Counted from the first letter of the stretch, positions 34,976-44,135 are shown. The stretch: 64,000 bases of DNA from Arthrobacter sp. QXT-31 (GCF_001969265.1 NZ_CP019304.1:1116001-1180000), one strand, 5' to 3'. A program made the numbers and translations. Notes: generated by a model not told the origin, from the letters alone.

Positions 34976-35731
34976 TCAACTCCCCTTAGGCCGGTTCTTT
35001 TTGGCTTGCCGTGATGTCCAACCCTGCCGGTGGAGCCTTTCGAAGCCGTCCAGGAGCAGGTCAAGCGCAAACTCAAACTCGAACTGGTCGTCGCAGCCAT
35101 GGCCCACCACGGAACCTTCGTCATGGCTCGCGGCGGTGGCCACCTGGAGGATATTCGGGTAGCGCGCCGCCATCTCCTCGAAGACCGCGGCCTGCGCCTC
35201 GGGCGACATCCCGCCGCCCGCTCCCCCGCCGGGGCCGACAGAGTCATCGAACAGCTCCTGGGTGAAACCCCAGATGCGGCTGCCCATGGCGTGCATGACG
35301 TGGTGCGTGAGATCCACCGAGAAGCCGCCGGCCAGGAACATGGCGATGAAGGAGTCCATGTACCCCAGGACGGCCGGGGTCTGGTTGGTCCGTGATTCCA
35401 GAACCTGCCGGGCCCACCGGTGCCGCTGGAGCACGGCCCTGGCCGACAGCACCCTCAGCCTGACTGCCTCCTTCCAGCCTTCGCCGCCCGCCGCCGGGTC
35501 AATCACTGCCGGGTCGATCTCGGAGATGATCACCTCGACCATGCCGTCGAGAAGCTCCTCCTTGTTGGCCACATGCTTGTAAAGCGCCATTGGCACGACG
35601 CCCAGTTCCTGCCCCAGCCTTCGCATGCTGAGCTCGTCGATGCCGGCCTCGTCGGCCAGCGAGACGGCAGCCTGCAGCACGCGCTGCCGGTTCAGGCGTC
35701 CGCGCCGATGCTCTTCAGTCTGCTGGGCCAT
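34976..35731 (-). CDS. TetR-family regulator
   Basis: A 251-residue regulator from ATG 35731 (AAGGGAGG upstream). Residues about 12-60 form the TetR helix-turn-helix (LNRQRVLQAAVSLADEAGIDELSMRRLGQELGVVPMALYKHVANKEELLDGM); the rest is a TetR_C-like effector domain. It is divergent from the zinc-free quinone-oxidoreductase-type gene, and the gap holds two copies of a perfect palindrome that should be its operators. It abuts the GntR gene tail-to-tail with no spacing. Confidence 0.87.
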   Translation of the reverse strand: MAQQTEEHRRGRLNRQRVLQAAVSLADEAGIDELSMRRLGQELGVVPMALYKHVANKEELLDGMVEVIISEIDPAVIDPAAGGEGWKEAVRLRVLSARAVLQRHRWARQVLESRTNQTPAVLGYMDSFIAMFLAGGFSVDLTHHVMHAMGSRIWGFTQELFDDSVGPGGGAGGGMSPEAQAAVFEEMAARYPNILQVATAASHDEGSVVGHGCDDQFEFEFALDLLLDGFERLHRQGWTSRQAKKNRPKGS

Positions 35732-35765
35732 GAACCCTCCCTTTCGCAGATTCAAATCTACGCCA

Positions 35766-35821
35766 TTGACAGGTGTACGCCGTACACCTAACCTGCTTCC
35801 ATAAGGTGTACGCCGTACACC
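35766..35821 (+). promoter_or_regulatory. Promoter with two TetR operators
   Basis: GGTGTACGCCGTACACC occurs at 35772-35788 and again at 35805-35821. The first copy exactly fills the 17-base spacer between TTGACA (35766-35771) and TAACCT (35789-35794); the second starts at or just past the expected transcription start. Occupation would block the plus-strand promoter completely. Confidence 0.85.
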
Positions 35822-35841
35822 AATCGGTGGAGGAGCTTCCC

Positions 35842-36903
35842 ATGAAGACTCAACAGGCAACAGCAGACTTGGACCGGCGTCCGGCGCGGACAGGCGGCCA
35901 CGGCAACCCGGGCAGCACCATGCGGGCTGCAACCTACCGCCGGTTCGGCCCGCCGGACGTGGTCCGCGTGGAAGAAGTCCCCAAACTGGCACCGCGGCCG
36001 GATGAGGTCCTCATCAGAGTCCACGCCAGCACGCTCAGCGCCGCCGACCACCGCGCCCGCAGCCGCATCGTCCCCTCCGGCCTGAAAATCCTCACAGCTC
36101 TGGGACTGGGCATCGTCAGGCCACGGCACCGTGTTTTGGGCATGGACGTCGCCGGCGTGGTCGAGGCTATCGGCTCGGACGTGGACCGGTTCGGCGTCGG
36201 CGACGAAGTGGTCGCCATGCTCGGGGCTAACTTCGGCGGCCACGCCGAGTACGTGACGGTATCCCAGAGCTCAGCCATCACCGCCAAACCGCGCACCATG
36301 GGTTTCCAGGAGGCCGGCACGCTCGTTTTCGGCGGCCTGACAGCCCGCGGTTTCCTGGCCCGGGCCGGTATCAGGGCCGGTGACGCCGTCCTCATCAACG
36401 GCGCCTCCGGCGCGGTGGGCACGGCAGCGGTGCAGCTGGCCAAGAACCTGGGCGCCCACGTCACCGCCGTCTGCAGCAGCGGAAACCGGGAACTCGTGAC
36501 CGCCCTGGGCGCGGACCGGGTAATTGACTACACCATGGAGGACTTCGCCGCCGGGGACCGCACCTACGACGTGATCTTGGATTGCGTGGGCAACGCCCCC
36601 TTTAGCCGGGTATCCAGCCGACTGAACCCGGGCGGAAAACTGCTCCTCGTCGTCGCCGATCTGAAAGGGATCCTCCTGGCCTCCGCACACACCCGCAGAA
36701 GCGGAAACCTCGTCACCGCCGGCAACCTGAAGCTCCGGTACACCGCCGAAGACCTCGCATCGCTCGTCCGCCTCGCGGAAGCGGGCCGCTACCGGGCCGT
36801 CATCGGCCGGACCTACACCCTCCCCGACATCGCCGAAGCGCACCGTTACGTGGATGCCGGACGCAAGAGGGGAAACGTCGTCATCCAGGTCTTCGGCGAG
36901 TAG
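35842..36903 (+). CDS. NAD(P)H-dependent quinone/alkene oxidoreductase (MDR superfamily)
   Basis: A 353-residue enzyme from ATG 35842 with GGAGGAGC upstream. GroES-like N-domain (MRAATYRRFGPPDVVRVEEVPKL; GMDVAGVVEAIGSDVDRFGVGDEV), then a Rossmann fold with AVLINGASGAVGTAAVQLAKNLGAHVTAV. The zinc-binding cysteines of alcohol dehydrogenases are absent, as in quinone reductases. A 25-residue N-terminal extension precedes the usual start. It leads a TetR-controlled operon with a DUF2306 membrane protein; a detoxification role for quinones or enones is an inference. Confidence 0.87.
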   Translation: MKTQQATADLDRRPARTGGHGNPGSTMRAATYRRFGPPDVVRVEEVPKLAPRPDEVLIRVHASTLSAADHRARSRIVPSGLKILTALGLGIVRPRHRVLGMDVAGVVEAIGSDVDRFGVGDEVVAMLGANFGGHAEYVTVSQSSAITAKPRTMGFQEAGTLVFGGLTARGFLARAGIRAGDAVLINGASGAVGTAAVQLAKNLGAHVTAVCSSGNRELVTALGADRVIDYTMEDFAAGDRTYDVILDCVGNAPFSRVSSRLNPGGKLLLVVADLKGILLASAHTRRSGNLVTAGNLKLRYTAEDLASLVRLAEAGRYRAVIGRTYTLPDIAEAHRYVDAGRKRGNVVIQVFGE

Positions 36904-36912
36904 GAGACTCCC

Positions 36913-37659
36913 GTGAACACCACCAGAAATGCCACACAGGTTTCCGGTCAAACCATCACCTCCCGGCCCGGCTCCCAACGACGACGGCGGCACGGCTGGC
37001 TGGTGCCGGCCGGCCTGATCTTCCTCACCCTCATCCCGGCGCTTGCCGGAGCGGCACGTCTCACCGAACTGACCGGCGGCGCTGCCATCACGCCGCGGAA
37101 CGAGAGGTTCTTCACCTCCCCCGTCCCAGTGGTCGCGCACATTATCAGCGCCACGGTCTACTCCCTCCTGGGAGCCTTCCAGTTCAGCCCTTCCCTCCGC
37201 CGGGGCAGGCGCAACTGGCACCGGGCGGCGGGACGCATCCTCATACCCGCCGGTTTCCTCGTGGCCCTGTCCGGCGTGTGGATGACCCTGTTCTACGAAC
37301 TTCCGCCCAGCGACGGGTTCCTTCTGCTCATCCTCCGGCTGGTCTTCGGCAGCGCCATGCTGGTGAGTCTCATCCTGGGAGTCCTTGCCCTCTGCCGGAG
37401 GGACTTCGCCCAGCACGGCGCCTGGATGACCCGCGCCTACGCCATCGGAATTGCGGCCGGAACACAAGCACTCATCCTCATCATCCCGGAGCTCCTCACG
37501 GGCCCGCCCGACGTGACAACCCGCGCCCTCCTCATGGGGGCTGCCTGGCTCATCAACCTGACGGTGGCCGAGTACGTCGTCCGCCGCCGCACCCGGCGCA
37601 ACAGGAAGGCACCGCCAACCCGCGCCGACCGGACGCCGACAACCTTCCCGGAGCGATAG
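36913..37659 (+). CDS. DUF2306 membrane protein
   Basis: A 248-residue protein from GTG 36913, 9 bases after the oxidoreductase. A basic N-terminal tail is followed by about six helices (about 30-48, 73-92, 107-127, 135-158, 168-190, 205-222). The segments VAHIISATVYSLLGAFQFSP and HRAAGRILIPAGFLVALSGVWMTLFY, with RRDFAQHGAWMTRAYAIG, are characteristic of DUF2306. Histidines within helices could bind a cofactor such as haem. Co-expression with the TetR-controlled oxidoreductase suggests a linked redox or stress role. Confidence 0.82.
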   Translation: MNTTRNATQVSGQTITSRPGSQRRRRHGWLVPAGLIFLTLIPALAGAARLTELTGGAAITPRNERFFTSPVPVVAHIISATVYSLLGAFQFSPSLRRGRRNWHRAAGRILIPAGFLVALSGVWMTLFYELPPSDGFLLLILRLVFGSAMLVSLILGVLALCRRDFAQHGAWMTRAYAIGIAAGTQALILIIPELLTGPPDVTTRALLMGAAWLINLTVAEYVVRRRTRRNRKAPPTRADRTPTTFPER

Positions 37660-37759
37660 ATACCTCCGCAAATACCTGCGAGCGCGAGCTGCCGGTGCGA
37701 TACAACACTTCATGTCCACATCCGGAATAGCGAAGTCCGGCCACGCGGTTGTGGCAAAC

Positions 37760-38689
37760 ATGAAGGCAATCACCTACAGCACATACGGAAATCCGGACGT
37801 CCTCGAATACGGCGACCAGCCGATGCCTAAAGTCGGGCCCGGAATGGTCCTGGTCAAGGTCAGGGCAGCCGCTGTGAACCCGGTGGACTGGAAGATCATG
37901 GCCGGCTACCTGGACGCAGCAATGGACCTGGAGTTCCCCGCGATCCCCGGATGGGACGTGGCGGGGGTCGTGGAGTCGGTAGGCATCGATGCCCGGCAGT
38001 TCAAGCCCGGCGACGAGGTCATCGCCTATGGCCGCAAGGACTACGTCCATGGCGGAAGTTTTGCCGAGTACATCGCGCTGCCGGAGCGGGTCCTGGCGCG
38101 GAAGCCTGCCTCGCTGGGATGGAATGAAGCGGCTGGCCTGCCCCTGGCCGGGCTGACCGCCTACCAGGTCCTCAACCGGTTGGGCGTGAAAGCGGGCGAA
38201 ACTGTTCTGATCCACGGTGGTTCCGGGGGCGTGGGGGTGCTTGGCATCCAGATCGCCGTAGCCATGGGCGCCCGTGTCATTGCCACCGCCTCGGAGAAGA
38301 ACCACGACTTCCTCCGCTCACTGGGTGCCGAGCCGGTTGCCTACGGGGACGGACTCGCAGACCGCGTGCGCGCGCTGCGCCCTGACGGCGTGGACGTCGT
38401 TGCCGATTTCGTGGGCGGAAACCTTGAAGCAACGCTGGCGGTGCTGGCGGAAGGGGGCCGGCATGCTTCGATCGCCGACAGTGAAGCGGAGAAGCATGGC
38501 GGCACCTGGATGTGGGTCAGCCCCGTAGGTGCCGACTTGCAGGAACTGGCCGACCTGGTGGACAGCCGGAAACTCCATGTTGAAGTTGCCGAAGTCTTCC
38601 CGCTGGAAAAGGCCGCGGATGCCTTCCGGTCCAACATGGAGGGACATACCCGCGGCAAGATCATCGTTGCCGTGGACCAGAATTCCTGA
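37760..38689 (+). CDS. NADPH:quinone reductase-like oxidoreductase (MDR superfamily)
   Basis: A 309-residue enzyme. ATG 37760 matches the usual family start (MKAITYSTYGNPDVLEYG); ATG 37712 would add 16 residues without a clear site. It has IPGWDVAGVVESVG, the NADPH fold GETVLIHGGSGGVGVLGIQIAVAMGARVIAT, and no zinc ligands. About 100 bases separate it from the DUF2306 gene, so it may have its own promoter. It is related to but clearly distinct from the oxidoreductase at 35842. A strong hairpin follows. Confidence 0.87.
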   Translation: MKAITYSTYGNPDVLEYGDQPMPKVGPGMVLVKVRAAAVNPVDWKIMAGYLDAAMDLEFPAIPGWDVAGVVESVGIDARQFKPGDEVIAYGRKDYVHGGSFAEYIALPERVLARKPASLGWNEAAGLPLAGLTAYQVLNRLGVKAGETVLIHGGSGGVGVLGIQIAVAMGARVIATASEKNHDFLRSLGAEPVAYGDGLADRVRALRPDGVDVVADFVGGNLEATLAVLAEGGRHASIADSEAEKHGGTWMWVSPVGADLQELADLVDSRKLHVEVAEVFPLEKAADAFRSNMEGHTRGKIIVAVDQNS

Positions 38690-38716
38690 TCCCGCAGCTG
38701 GGGACCGGCACGCCGG

Positions 38717-38750
38717 CGACGGCGGCACCCAAGCCTTGGTGCCGCCGTCG
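38717..38750. terminator. Bidirectional terminator
   Basis: A 13-bp stem CGACGGCGGCACC with its exact complement around an 8-base loop, between the convergent oxidoreductase and TerC genes. Confidence 0.85.
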
Positions 38751-38779
38751 TGCGTCCTGCAGGGGTAGCCAGCCGGGGC

Positions 38780-39874
38780 CTACCGCCTGCTGCGGGCCGT
38801 GGAGTCCGTGTCCTCATCCACGCCAGCGTCCGCATCGTGGTGTGCGGCCGCCGCGGAGGTGCGGTCATGGACCACACTGTCACCGCGGGCACCCTCGCCG
38901 CCGTCGCCAACCCGGCCGCTGCGGGTCTTGACCAGGCTGGCCACCGTGGCCACCAGGATGGTGGCAGCGATGAAGAGCAGTGAGAACCAGATGGGGATCT
39001 CAGGCACCCACAGGAGCGGCTGGCCACCGTTGATGAAGGACACCTCGTTGACGTGCAGGGCGTGGAAGACCAGCTTCACACCGATGAACGCCAGGATGAC
39101 CGCCAGGCCCTGCGCGAGGTACACCAGGCGTTCCAACAGTCCTCCGATGAGGAAGAACAGCTGCCGCAGGCCCATCAGGGCGAAAGCGTTGGCGGTGACG
39201 ACGATATACGCCTCGCCCGTCAGGCCGTAGATTGCGGGAATCGAGTCGACCGCGAAGATCAGGTCCACGAAGCCGATGGCAATGATGGTGAGCAGCATCG
39301 GCGTCACGAACCGCTTGCCGTCCAGGTTCACAGTGAGCCTGTCCCGATGGTAGTCCGGGGTGACCGGCAGGACGCGGCGCACGAATTTCATGAACCTGCC
39401 ATCGGCCGGGTTGCTGTCATGGCCGCCGAAGGCCTGCCGGTACGCGAGGAACAGCAGCAGGGCGCCGAAGATGTAGAACACCCAGGAGAAGTTCTCAATC
39501 AGCGCGGCCCCGATGGCGATGAAGCCGCCGCGCAGGATAAGGGCGATGATGATGCCCACCATCAGCACCTTCTGCTGGTACTTCTTGGGGACAGCGAACC
39601 CTGTCATCACGATGAGGAAGACGAACAGGTTGTCGACGGACAGGGCCTTTTCGGTGAGGTAGCCGGCGAAGTACTCGCCGCCGAACGTCCAGCCCGAGAC
39701 CATTCCGATCCCGACGCCGAATAGCAGCGCGAGTCCGATGTAAAACGCCGACCAGCGCGCCGATTCGCCGATTGACGGTTCGTGGGGTTTGCGGACGTGC
39801 GCGAAGAACTCGTAGACGAAGAACAGGATGGTCACGGCTATGGTGACGATCCAGACCAGAGGGGTTGCCTGCAT
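38780..39874 (-). CDS. TerC-family membrane protein (probable Mn2+ efflux)
   Basis: A 364-residue protein from ATG 39874 (GGAG upstream) with about nine helices. TerC marks are the acidic membrane motifs LTEKALSVDNLFVFLIVM and GFVDLIFAVDSIPAIYGLT, and FALMGLRQLFFLIGGLLERLVYL. The C-tail is hydrophilic, with many Asp, Ala and Arg. The gene lies directly behind a yybP-ykoY riboswitch, which in other bacteria turns on Mn2+ exporters of this family (Alx, MeeF/MeeY). A metal-export role in manganese excess is therefore favoured over tellurite resistance. Confidence 0.9.
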   Translation of the reverse strand: MQATPLVWIVTIAVTILFFVYEFFAHVRKPHEPSIGESARWSAFYIGLALLFGVGIGMVSGWTFGGEYFAGYLTEKALSVDNLFVFLIVMTGFAVPKKYQQKVLMVGIIIALILRGGFIAIGAALIENFSWVFYIFGALLLFLAYRQAFGGHDSNPADGRFMKFVRRVLPVTPDYHRDRLTVNLDGKRFVTPMLLTIIAIGFVDLIFAVDSIPAIYGLTGEAYIVVTANAFALMGLRQLFFLIGGLLERLVYLAQGLAVILAFIGVKLVFHALHVNEVSFINGGQPLLWVPEIPIWFSLLFIAATILVATVASLVKTRSGRVGDGGEGARGDSVVHDRTSAAAAHHDADAGVDEDTDSTARSRR

Positions 39875-39906
39875 GGTGGGTACTCCAAAGGGGTAGGCGC
39901 TGACAT

Positions 39907-40012
39907 GTACGCCAAGGTCTCCTCCGCCCGGTAGAACCGGCGCCGGTAGCCCGGGATGCACCGCTGCATCCGTATTGACGGGCCACTCACAGACGGGAGT
40001 ACTCCCCTTGAT
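39907..40012 (-). promoter_or_regulatory. yybP-ykoY (Mn2+) riboswitch upstream of the TerC gene
   Basis: On the minus strand the leader begins CAAGGGGAGTACTCC, continues through CCGTCAATACG and a CATCCCGGGCTACCG segment, and ends GGAGGAGACCTTGGCGTAC. The GGGGAGTA opening, the CGTCA-aTACG strand and the GAGACCTTGGC closing strand are the conserved metal-binding elements of this class. It ends about 33 bases before the start codon, so it may control translation or nearby termination. Confidence 0.85.
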
Positions 40013-40045
40013 GGGTTAATCCTAACTGATCAACGGGCGACGGCG

Positions 40046-40807
40046 GCTGCCGTTTCGGCGGTGCATTCGTTTCCCTGCGCGAGAGCCAGGTACAGAGGAT
40101 GGAAAAGGCAGGAAAACACGGAGCCAAGATTGCAGCCCTGGCCGGGAATCCCAACCTTTTCTCTCCACTGTCCAGATCGGCGTGACGCTCTCCGGCTTTT
40201 TCTCGGCCGCCTACGGCGCCTCCACTATCTCGCCTGACGTTGCGCCCCTCCTCGAGGCCGCGGGCATGGGCCCCGCGGCCGAGACTGTGGCTTTCGTTGG
40301 CATGACGGTGCTGGTGTCCTATCTGTCCCTGGTGCTGGGTGAGCTGGTGCCCAAGAGGCTGGCCATGCAAAGCGCTGCCGGGTTCGCCAAAGTCCTGGCC
40401 CCGCCCCTGTTCGCTCTCTCACAAATCATGCGGCCGGCCGTCTGGCTGCTGTCGGTGTCCACGGGATCGTCACCGTGGAGGACCTGCTGGAGGAACTCGT
40501 GGGCGAGATCTACGACGAGTACGACACCTCGGCTGAGCCCGAGGACCGCGTCACCATGGAAGACGGGGCGGTGGAGGTCGACGGCGGACTGATCCTGCAG
40601 GAATTCGAGTCGGCGGCAGGCATAGCGCTACCCGAGGGTCCCTATGAAACGGTGGCCGGCTTCGTCATTGACCAACTGGGCCGTCTGCCCCGCGCGGGCG
40701 ACCGGGTGGAGGTGTCCGGGCACGTGCTGACGGTGACGGCGATGAACCGGCTGCGTATCGCACGCATTCGGGTGACTCCCTCGGGCACGAAGGCGGCGGC
40801 AGAATAG
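40046..40807 (+). pseudogene. CNNM/CorC-type hemolysin-family transporter, deleted and frameshifted
   Basis: The N-terminal part AFVSLRESQVQRMEKAGKHG, AKIAALAGNPNLF is followed by a shift near 40165 to STVQIGVTLSGFFSAAYGAS and LSLVLGELVPKRLAMQ. Near 40460 the sequence jumps from the third helix (PAVWLLSVSTG) straight to GIVTVEDLLEELVGEIYDEYD, the end of the second CBS domain, so the fourth helix and most of both CBS domains are gone. The C-terminal CorC-type domain (DGGLILQEFE to IRVTPSG) is intact. Family members export Mg2+, Co2+ or Mn2+. Confidence 0.85.
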
Positions 40808-40845
40808 GTGCTGGCCATATCTCCCAGCCCGCCTGCCAACGCCGG

Positions 40846-43200
40846 TCACGCGACGCAGCCGCCCAGGATGATCTGGCCGTCGATGGCCTTGATCTTGTTC
40901 CGGACAGCGCCGAGCTGGTCTTCGAGTCCCAGGACGGTTGCCCGCTGGGCCGTGACGGCCAGCTTGTTCTGCTTCTTCTGCGACTCAAGCCCGCGAAGCA
41001 CGATTTGGGCGTCGGTGAGCTGCTCGTCGAGCGTCGTCAGTTGCGCCTGCAGCGTTTTCATTAGGGCTTCGGTCGCGCTGATCTGATCGTTCAAGCTGGC
41101 CAACTGGGCCAGGAGCGGGGCAACCCGGTTCTGAAGGTCGAGGACTTCGGCCTCCTTGGCGGAAATCTGGGAGTTGAGTCCGGTGAGTGTGGCGACCAAG
41201 GCATCCAGCTCCGAAGTCAGGCCGGCGATTTCGGCCTTTTTCGCGTCAACCGCAGCGTTCGCGGTCGACACGGCTTCCTCCAGCCCGGGAAGCTCGGCGT
41301 TCAGCGCGGCGATGTCGGCTTTCTTCGCGTCCACCGCCTGGTTGGCCTGCGTGAGTGCGGACTGGGCCTGTACCAGCTCAGCATGAAGTCCGGCAAGCAC
41401 CGTCTTCTGGTCGGTTATGGCCTTTTCGGCCGCGGCTACGCCGTCCGTGAGGCCCGGCAGCGCCGCCTCCAGGTCGCTGATCACCTTTTCCTGCGCGGCC
41501 ACCGCCTGATCGGCGCTGGCGACGGCGGCCTGCAGGGCTGGAAGTTGGCCCTGCAGGTTTGCCAGCTCGCCTTGTTTGGCGGTGACGGCGGAGTCCGCAG
41601 CAGTCACCGCGTCCTGTAGCGCGGGAAGCTGGCCCTGCAGGGTGGCGATTTCGGCTTCCTTCGCCGCCACTAAATTGTTCGTGGCGGTCAGGGACGCCTG
41701 GAGTGGGGCCGCCTGCTGCTGCAGCGCGCTGCTTTCCTGCTGCTTGGCCAGGAGTTGGGTGTTCAAAGTATTGACTTGTGCCTGGAGCGTGGTGAGGTCG
41801 CCGGACAGAGTTGCAATCAGCGTGTTCTTGTCCGTGATCTGGGCGTTCACCGTATTGAGTTGGCCCTGCTTCGCGTCCCGTTCGGCGACGAGGTCACGCT
41901 TCAGCCTTGAGTTGCCGTTGATGTCGGCGATCCGGGCATCAAGTTCGGCAATAAGGCTGGCGAATGTCGCCTGCTGCGACTGCAAGGCAGCAAAGTCGCC
42001 TTGGGCCGCGGTCAGGGCCGCCTGCTTGGCCGTGATCTGCGTGTTGAGGTCATTGATTTGGGACTCGAGTCCGGCAATGTCTGCCGCCGCATCGTCAATG
42101 GCGGCGGCGTTCGCCGTAACGGCCTCGGCAGCCGCCGTGGCATTCGTCTGCAGCGTTACCAATTCGGCCTGCGCCTGGCTGATCTGCGCGTTCTTGGCCG
42201 CCAGCGCGTCAGCCGCCTGGGTGGCCGCCGACTGCAGCGCCGCCAGCTCGCCCTCGGCCTGGGTGACCTCGGCATTCTTGGCGGCCAGCGCCGTGGCAGC
42301 CTGATCCGCCTCCGACTGCAGGCCGGCGAGCAGGGCCTTGGCTTCGGCCACCTTCTCCTTTTGGGCGTCGAGCTCGGCCTGCGCTGCCAAACCGGCAGCC
42401 TGCAACCGCGCCAGCTCCGCCTCGGCGTCGCTGACAGCCTGGGCCGCAGACGAGGCCGCCGCCGCTGCAGCTGTTGCAGCGTCGGTAAGCGCTGCAAGAT
42501 CGGCGTCCGCCTGGGAGATCTCGGCCTTCTTTACCTCAAGGTCATCGGAAGCGGCCTCCGCGGCGGCCTCCAGCGCCGACTGTTCTTCCTGGGCGGCCTT
42601 GATCCGGTCTTCCTGAGCCGAGATGTCCCCCTGAACGGCCTGGGCCTGGGCGGTCAAATGCTTGAGGTCGGCCTGCGCAGCCGACAGCTGGTCCAGGAGA
42701 GGCGCCAGCCGGTTCTCGATGTCGTTCCGCTGCTCCTCCAGGTCTGTCAACTGCGCGGAGGTATCAGCCGCAGCAGCAGCGGTGGACGCTTTCGTGGCTT
42801 CAAGGGCGGCAAAGGCATCCGCAGCGGCCTTGAGGTCGCCGTCGAGCTTCGCCTCTTCCGCTTCCATTGCCGCGATGGCGGCGTTATCCGCATTGATTTG
42901 CTGCTGGAGATCCGCCGAGGTGTCCTGCAGGGCTGTCCGTTCAGCTTTGAGCGAGGCGATCAGCTCGGCGTTCTTGCGGGCGGCGGCCTTGAGCAGGTTC
43001 TCCTGCACCGTGCCCCGGTGGGCGGTCTGGTTCACCACGCCGTTGCAGATGGCGGCCGGTGCGGGAGCGGTGTCGGCACTGGCCGGCGGAGCGAAGACCA
43101 GCATTCCCGTGATGATTCCCGGAATGACGACGGCGGCCGCGAGCCGGCCCGCGCGGACAAACGAATGTGTGCGGACAACGGAAGAACGTGCACTGCGCAT
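40846..43200 (-). CDS. Very long secreted coiled-coil protein
   Basis: A 784-residue protein from ATG 43200. Residues 1-43 are a Sec signal peptide with an ASA cleavage site. The mature protein begins with a short N-domain (ICNGVVNQTAHRGT) and then runs for about 700 residues as almost uninterrupted heptads rich in Ala, Gln, Glu, Leu and Asp, in degenerate repeats of about 28-35 residues (AKKAEIAGL-, LQGQLPALQDAV-, AAKNAEVTQAEGEL-like). Only two cysteines are present, C52 near the N-end and C782 three residues from the C-end (GGCVA). No enzyme domain, anchor motif or wall-binding domain is visible. It is probably an extracellular rod; the function is unknown. Confidence 0.88.
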   Translation of the reverse strand: MRSARSSVVRTHSFVRAGRLAAAVVIPGIITGMLVFAPPASADTAPAPAAICNGVVNQTAHRGTVQENLLKAAARKNAELIASLKAERTALQDTSADLQQQINADNAAIAAMEAEEAKLDGDLKAAADAFAALEATKASTAAAAADTSAQLTDLEEQRNDIENRLAPLLDQLSAAQADLKHLTAQAQAVQGDISAQEDRIKAAQEEQSALEAAAEAASDDLEVKKAEISQADADLAALTDAATAAAAAASSAAQAVSDAEAELARLQAAGLAAQAELDAQKEKVAEAKALLAGLQSEADQAATALAAKNAEVTQAEGELAALQSAATQAADALAAKNAQISQAQAELVTLQTNATAAAEAVTANAAAIDDAAADIAGLESQINDLNTQITAKQAALTAAQGDFAALQSQQATFASLIAELDARIADINGNSRLKRDLVAERDAKQGQLNTVNAQITDKNTLIATLSGDLTTLQAQVNTLNTQLLAKQQESSALQQQAAPLQASLTATNNLVAAKEAEIATLQGQLPALQDAVTAADSAVTAKQGELANLQGQLPALQAAVASADQAVAAQEKVISDLEAALPGLTDGVAAAEKAITDQKTVLAGLHAELVQAQSALTQANQAVDAKKADIAALNAELPGLEEAVSTANAAVDAKKAEIAGLTSELDALVATLTGLNSQISAKEAEVLDLQNRVAPLLAQLASLNDQISATEALMKTLQAQLTTLDEQLTDAQIVLRGLESQKKQNKLAVTAQRATVLGLEDQLGAVRNKIKAIDGQIILGGCVA

Positions 43201-43539
43201 TAGGACCCCAGCGAGTAGATGTGTGGAGGTGGTCGAAGTCGACCGCCGCGGAAGGCCAATGTATCGGCCGTCCTACTGGGAAGGCACCGGGGGCAGATAC
43301 CCGACTTTTGCCGCGCATCCACCTGTTTTCCCGACGAAAGGACCGTTGCTACTCGGGTACCCCTTCCAGGGACAGAATGCGAACATGTCCCCCGCCCGGA
43401 ATGCTCTGGCAAGCGCTTTTTCCCTGCACACGCGCGGTTTTCAGGAGTAGGCTGTGGACGTCGGCAGGTTTCCTGCGACTCCTGCCGCGAGGCCGGTTCT
43501 CCACCCGGAGAGCCGGTAACCCGCGTGAAAGGGAGACTA
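43201..43539. other. Divergent intergenic region
   Basis: About 340 bases between the coiled-coil gene and the DUF4383 gene. Open frames here have no ribosome-binding site or motif. It should contain the promoters of both genes. Confidence 0.45.
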
Positions 43540-44010
43540 ATGACTACCGCTTCACCTCACGCGCACCACCACGCCATGGGGTTGTCCCTTCACAACACCG
43601 CCATGGGTCTTGGTGCGGTTTTCCTGCTGGTTGGCGTCCTCGGGTTCATCCCGGGAATCACCACCAACTACGGCGCCATGAACTTTGCCGGGCATGAGTC
43701 CGGGGCCATGCTGCTCGGCGTGTTCCAGGTGTCCGTGCTGCACAACATTGTCCACCTGCTGTTCGGGGCGGCCGGCATTGCCATGGCCCGGACAGACCGG
43801 ATGGCACGCATGTTCCTGCTGGGCGGCGGCGCCGTCTACCTGGTGCTGTGGATCTATGGCCTCATCATCGACTGGAATACGGCAGCCAACTTCGTCCCGT
43901 TCAACAGTGCCGATAACTGGCTTCATCTGATCCTCGGCCTCGCCATGGTCGGCCTAGGCGTGTGGCTCGGCAGGGATGTAACGGACCGGACGCGCGGAAC
44001 CGTTCCATAG
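43540..44010 (+). CDS. DUF4383 membrane protein
   Basis: A 156-residue protein from ATG 43540 (AAGGGAG upstream). A His-rich N-terminus (PHAHHHAMG) is followed by four helices. The segments GAVFLLVGVLGFIPGITTNY, LLGVFQVSVLHNIVHLLFGAAGI and DNWLHLILGLAMVGLGVW are diagnostic of DUF4383, common in actinobacteria and without a known function. Confidence 0.85.
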   Translation: MTTASPHAHHHAMGLSLHNTAMGLGAVFLLVGVLGFIPGITTNYGAMNFAGHESGAMLLGVFQVSVLHNIVHLLFGAAGIAMARTDRMARMFLLGGGAVYLVLWIYGLIIDWNTAANFVPFNSADNWLHLILGLAMVGLGVWLGRDVTDRTRGTVP

Positions 44011-44053
44011 CGCGACCCACAGTTCGGGAAAAACCAGTTCACGGAAAACCAAC

Positions 44054-44104
44054 GACGGCGGCCGTCACCCGGGCAGGAAATCTGCTCAGGGGGCGGCCTC
44101 CGTC
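44054..44104. terminator. Imperfect hairpin between convergent genes
   Basis: GACGGCGGCC pairs with GGCCTCCGTC (one mismatch) around a loop that itself can fold (GCAG/CTGC). Lies between the DUF4383 and GYD genes. Confidence 0.4.
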
Positions 44105-44135
44105 ATTTACTCCAACAAACAATCGCGCCCTGATC

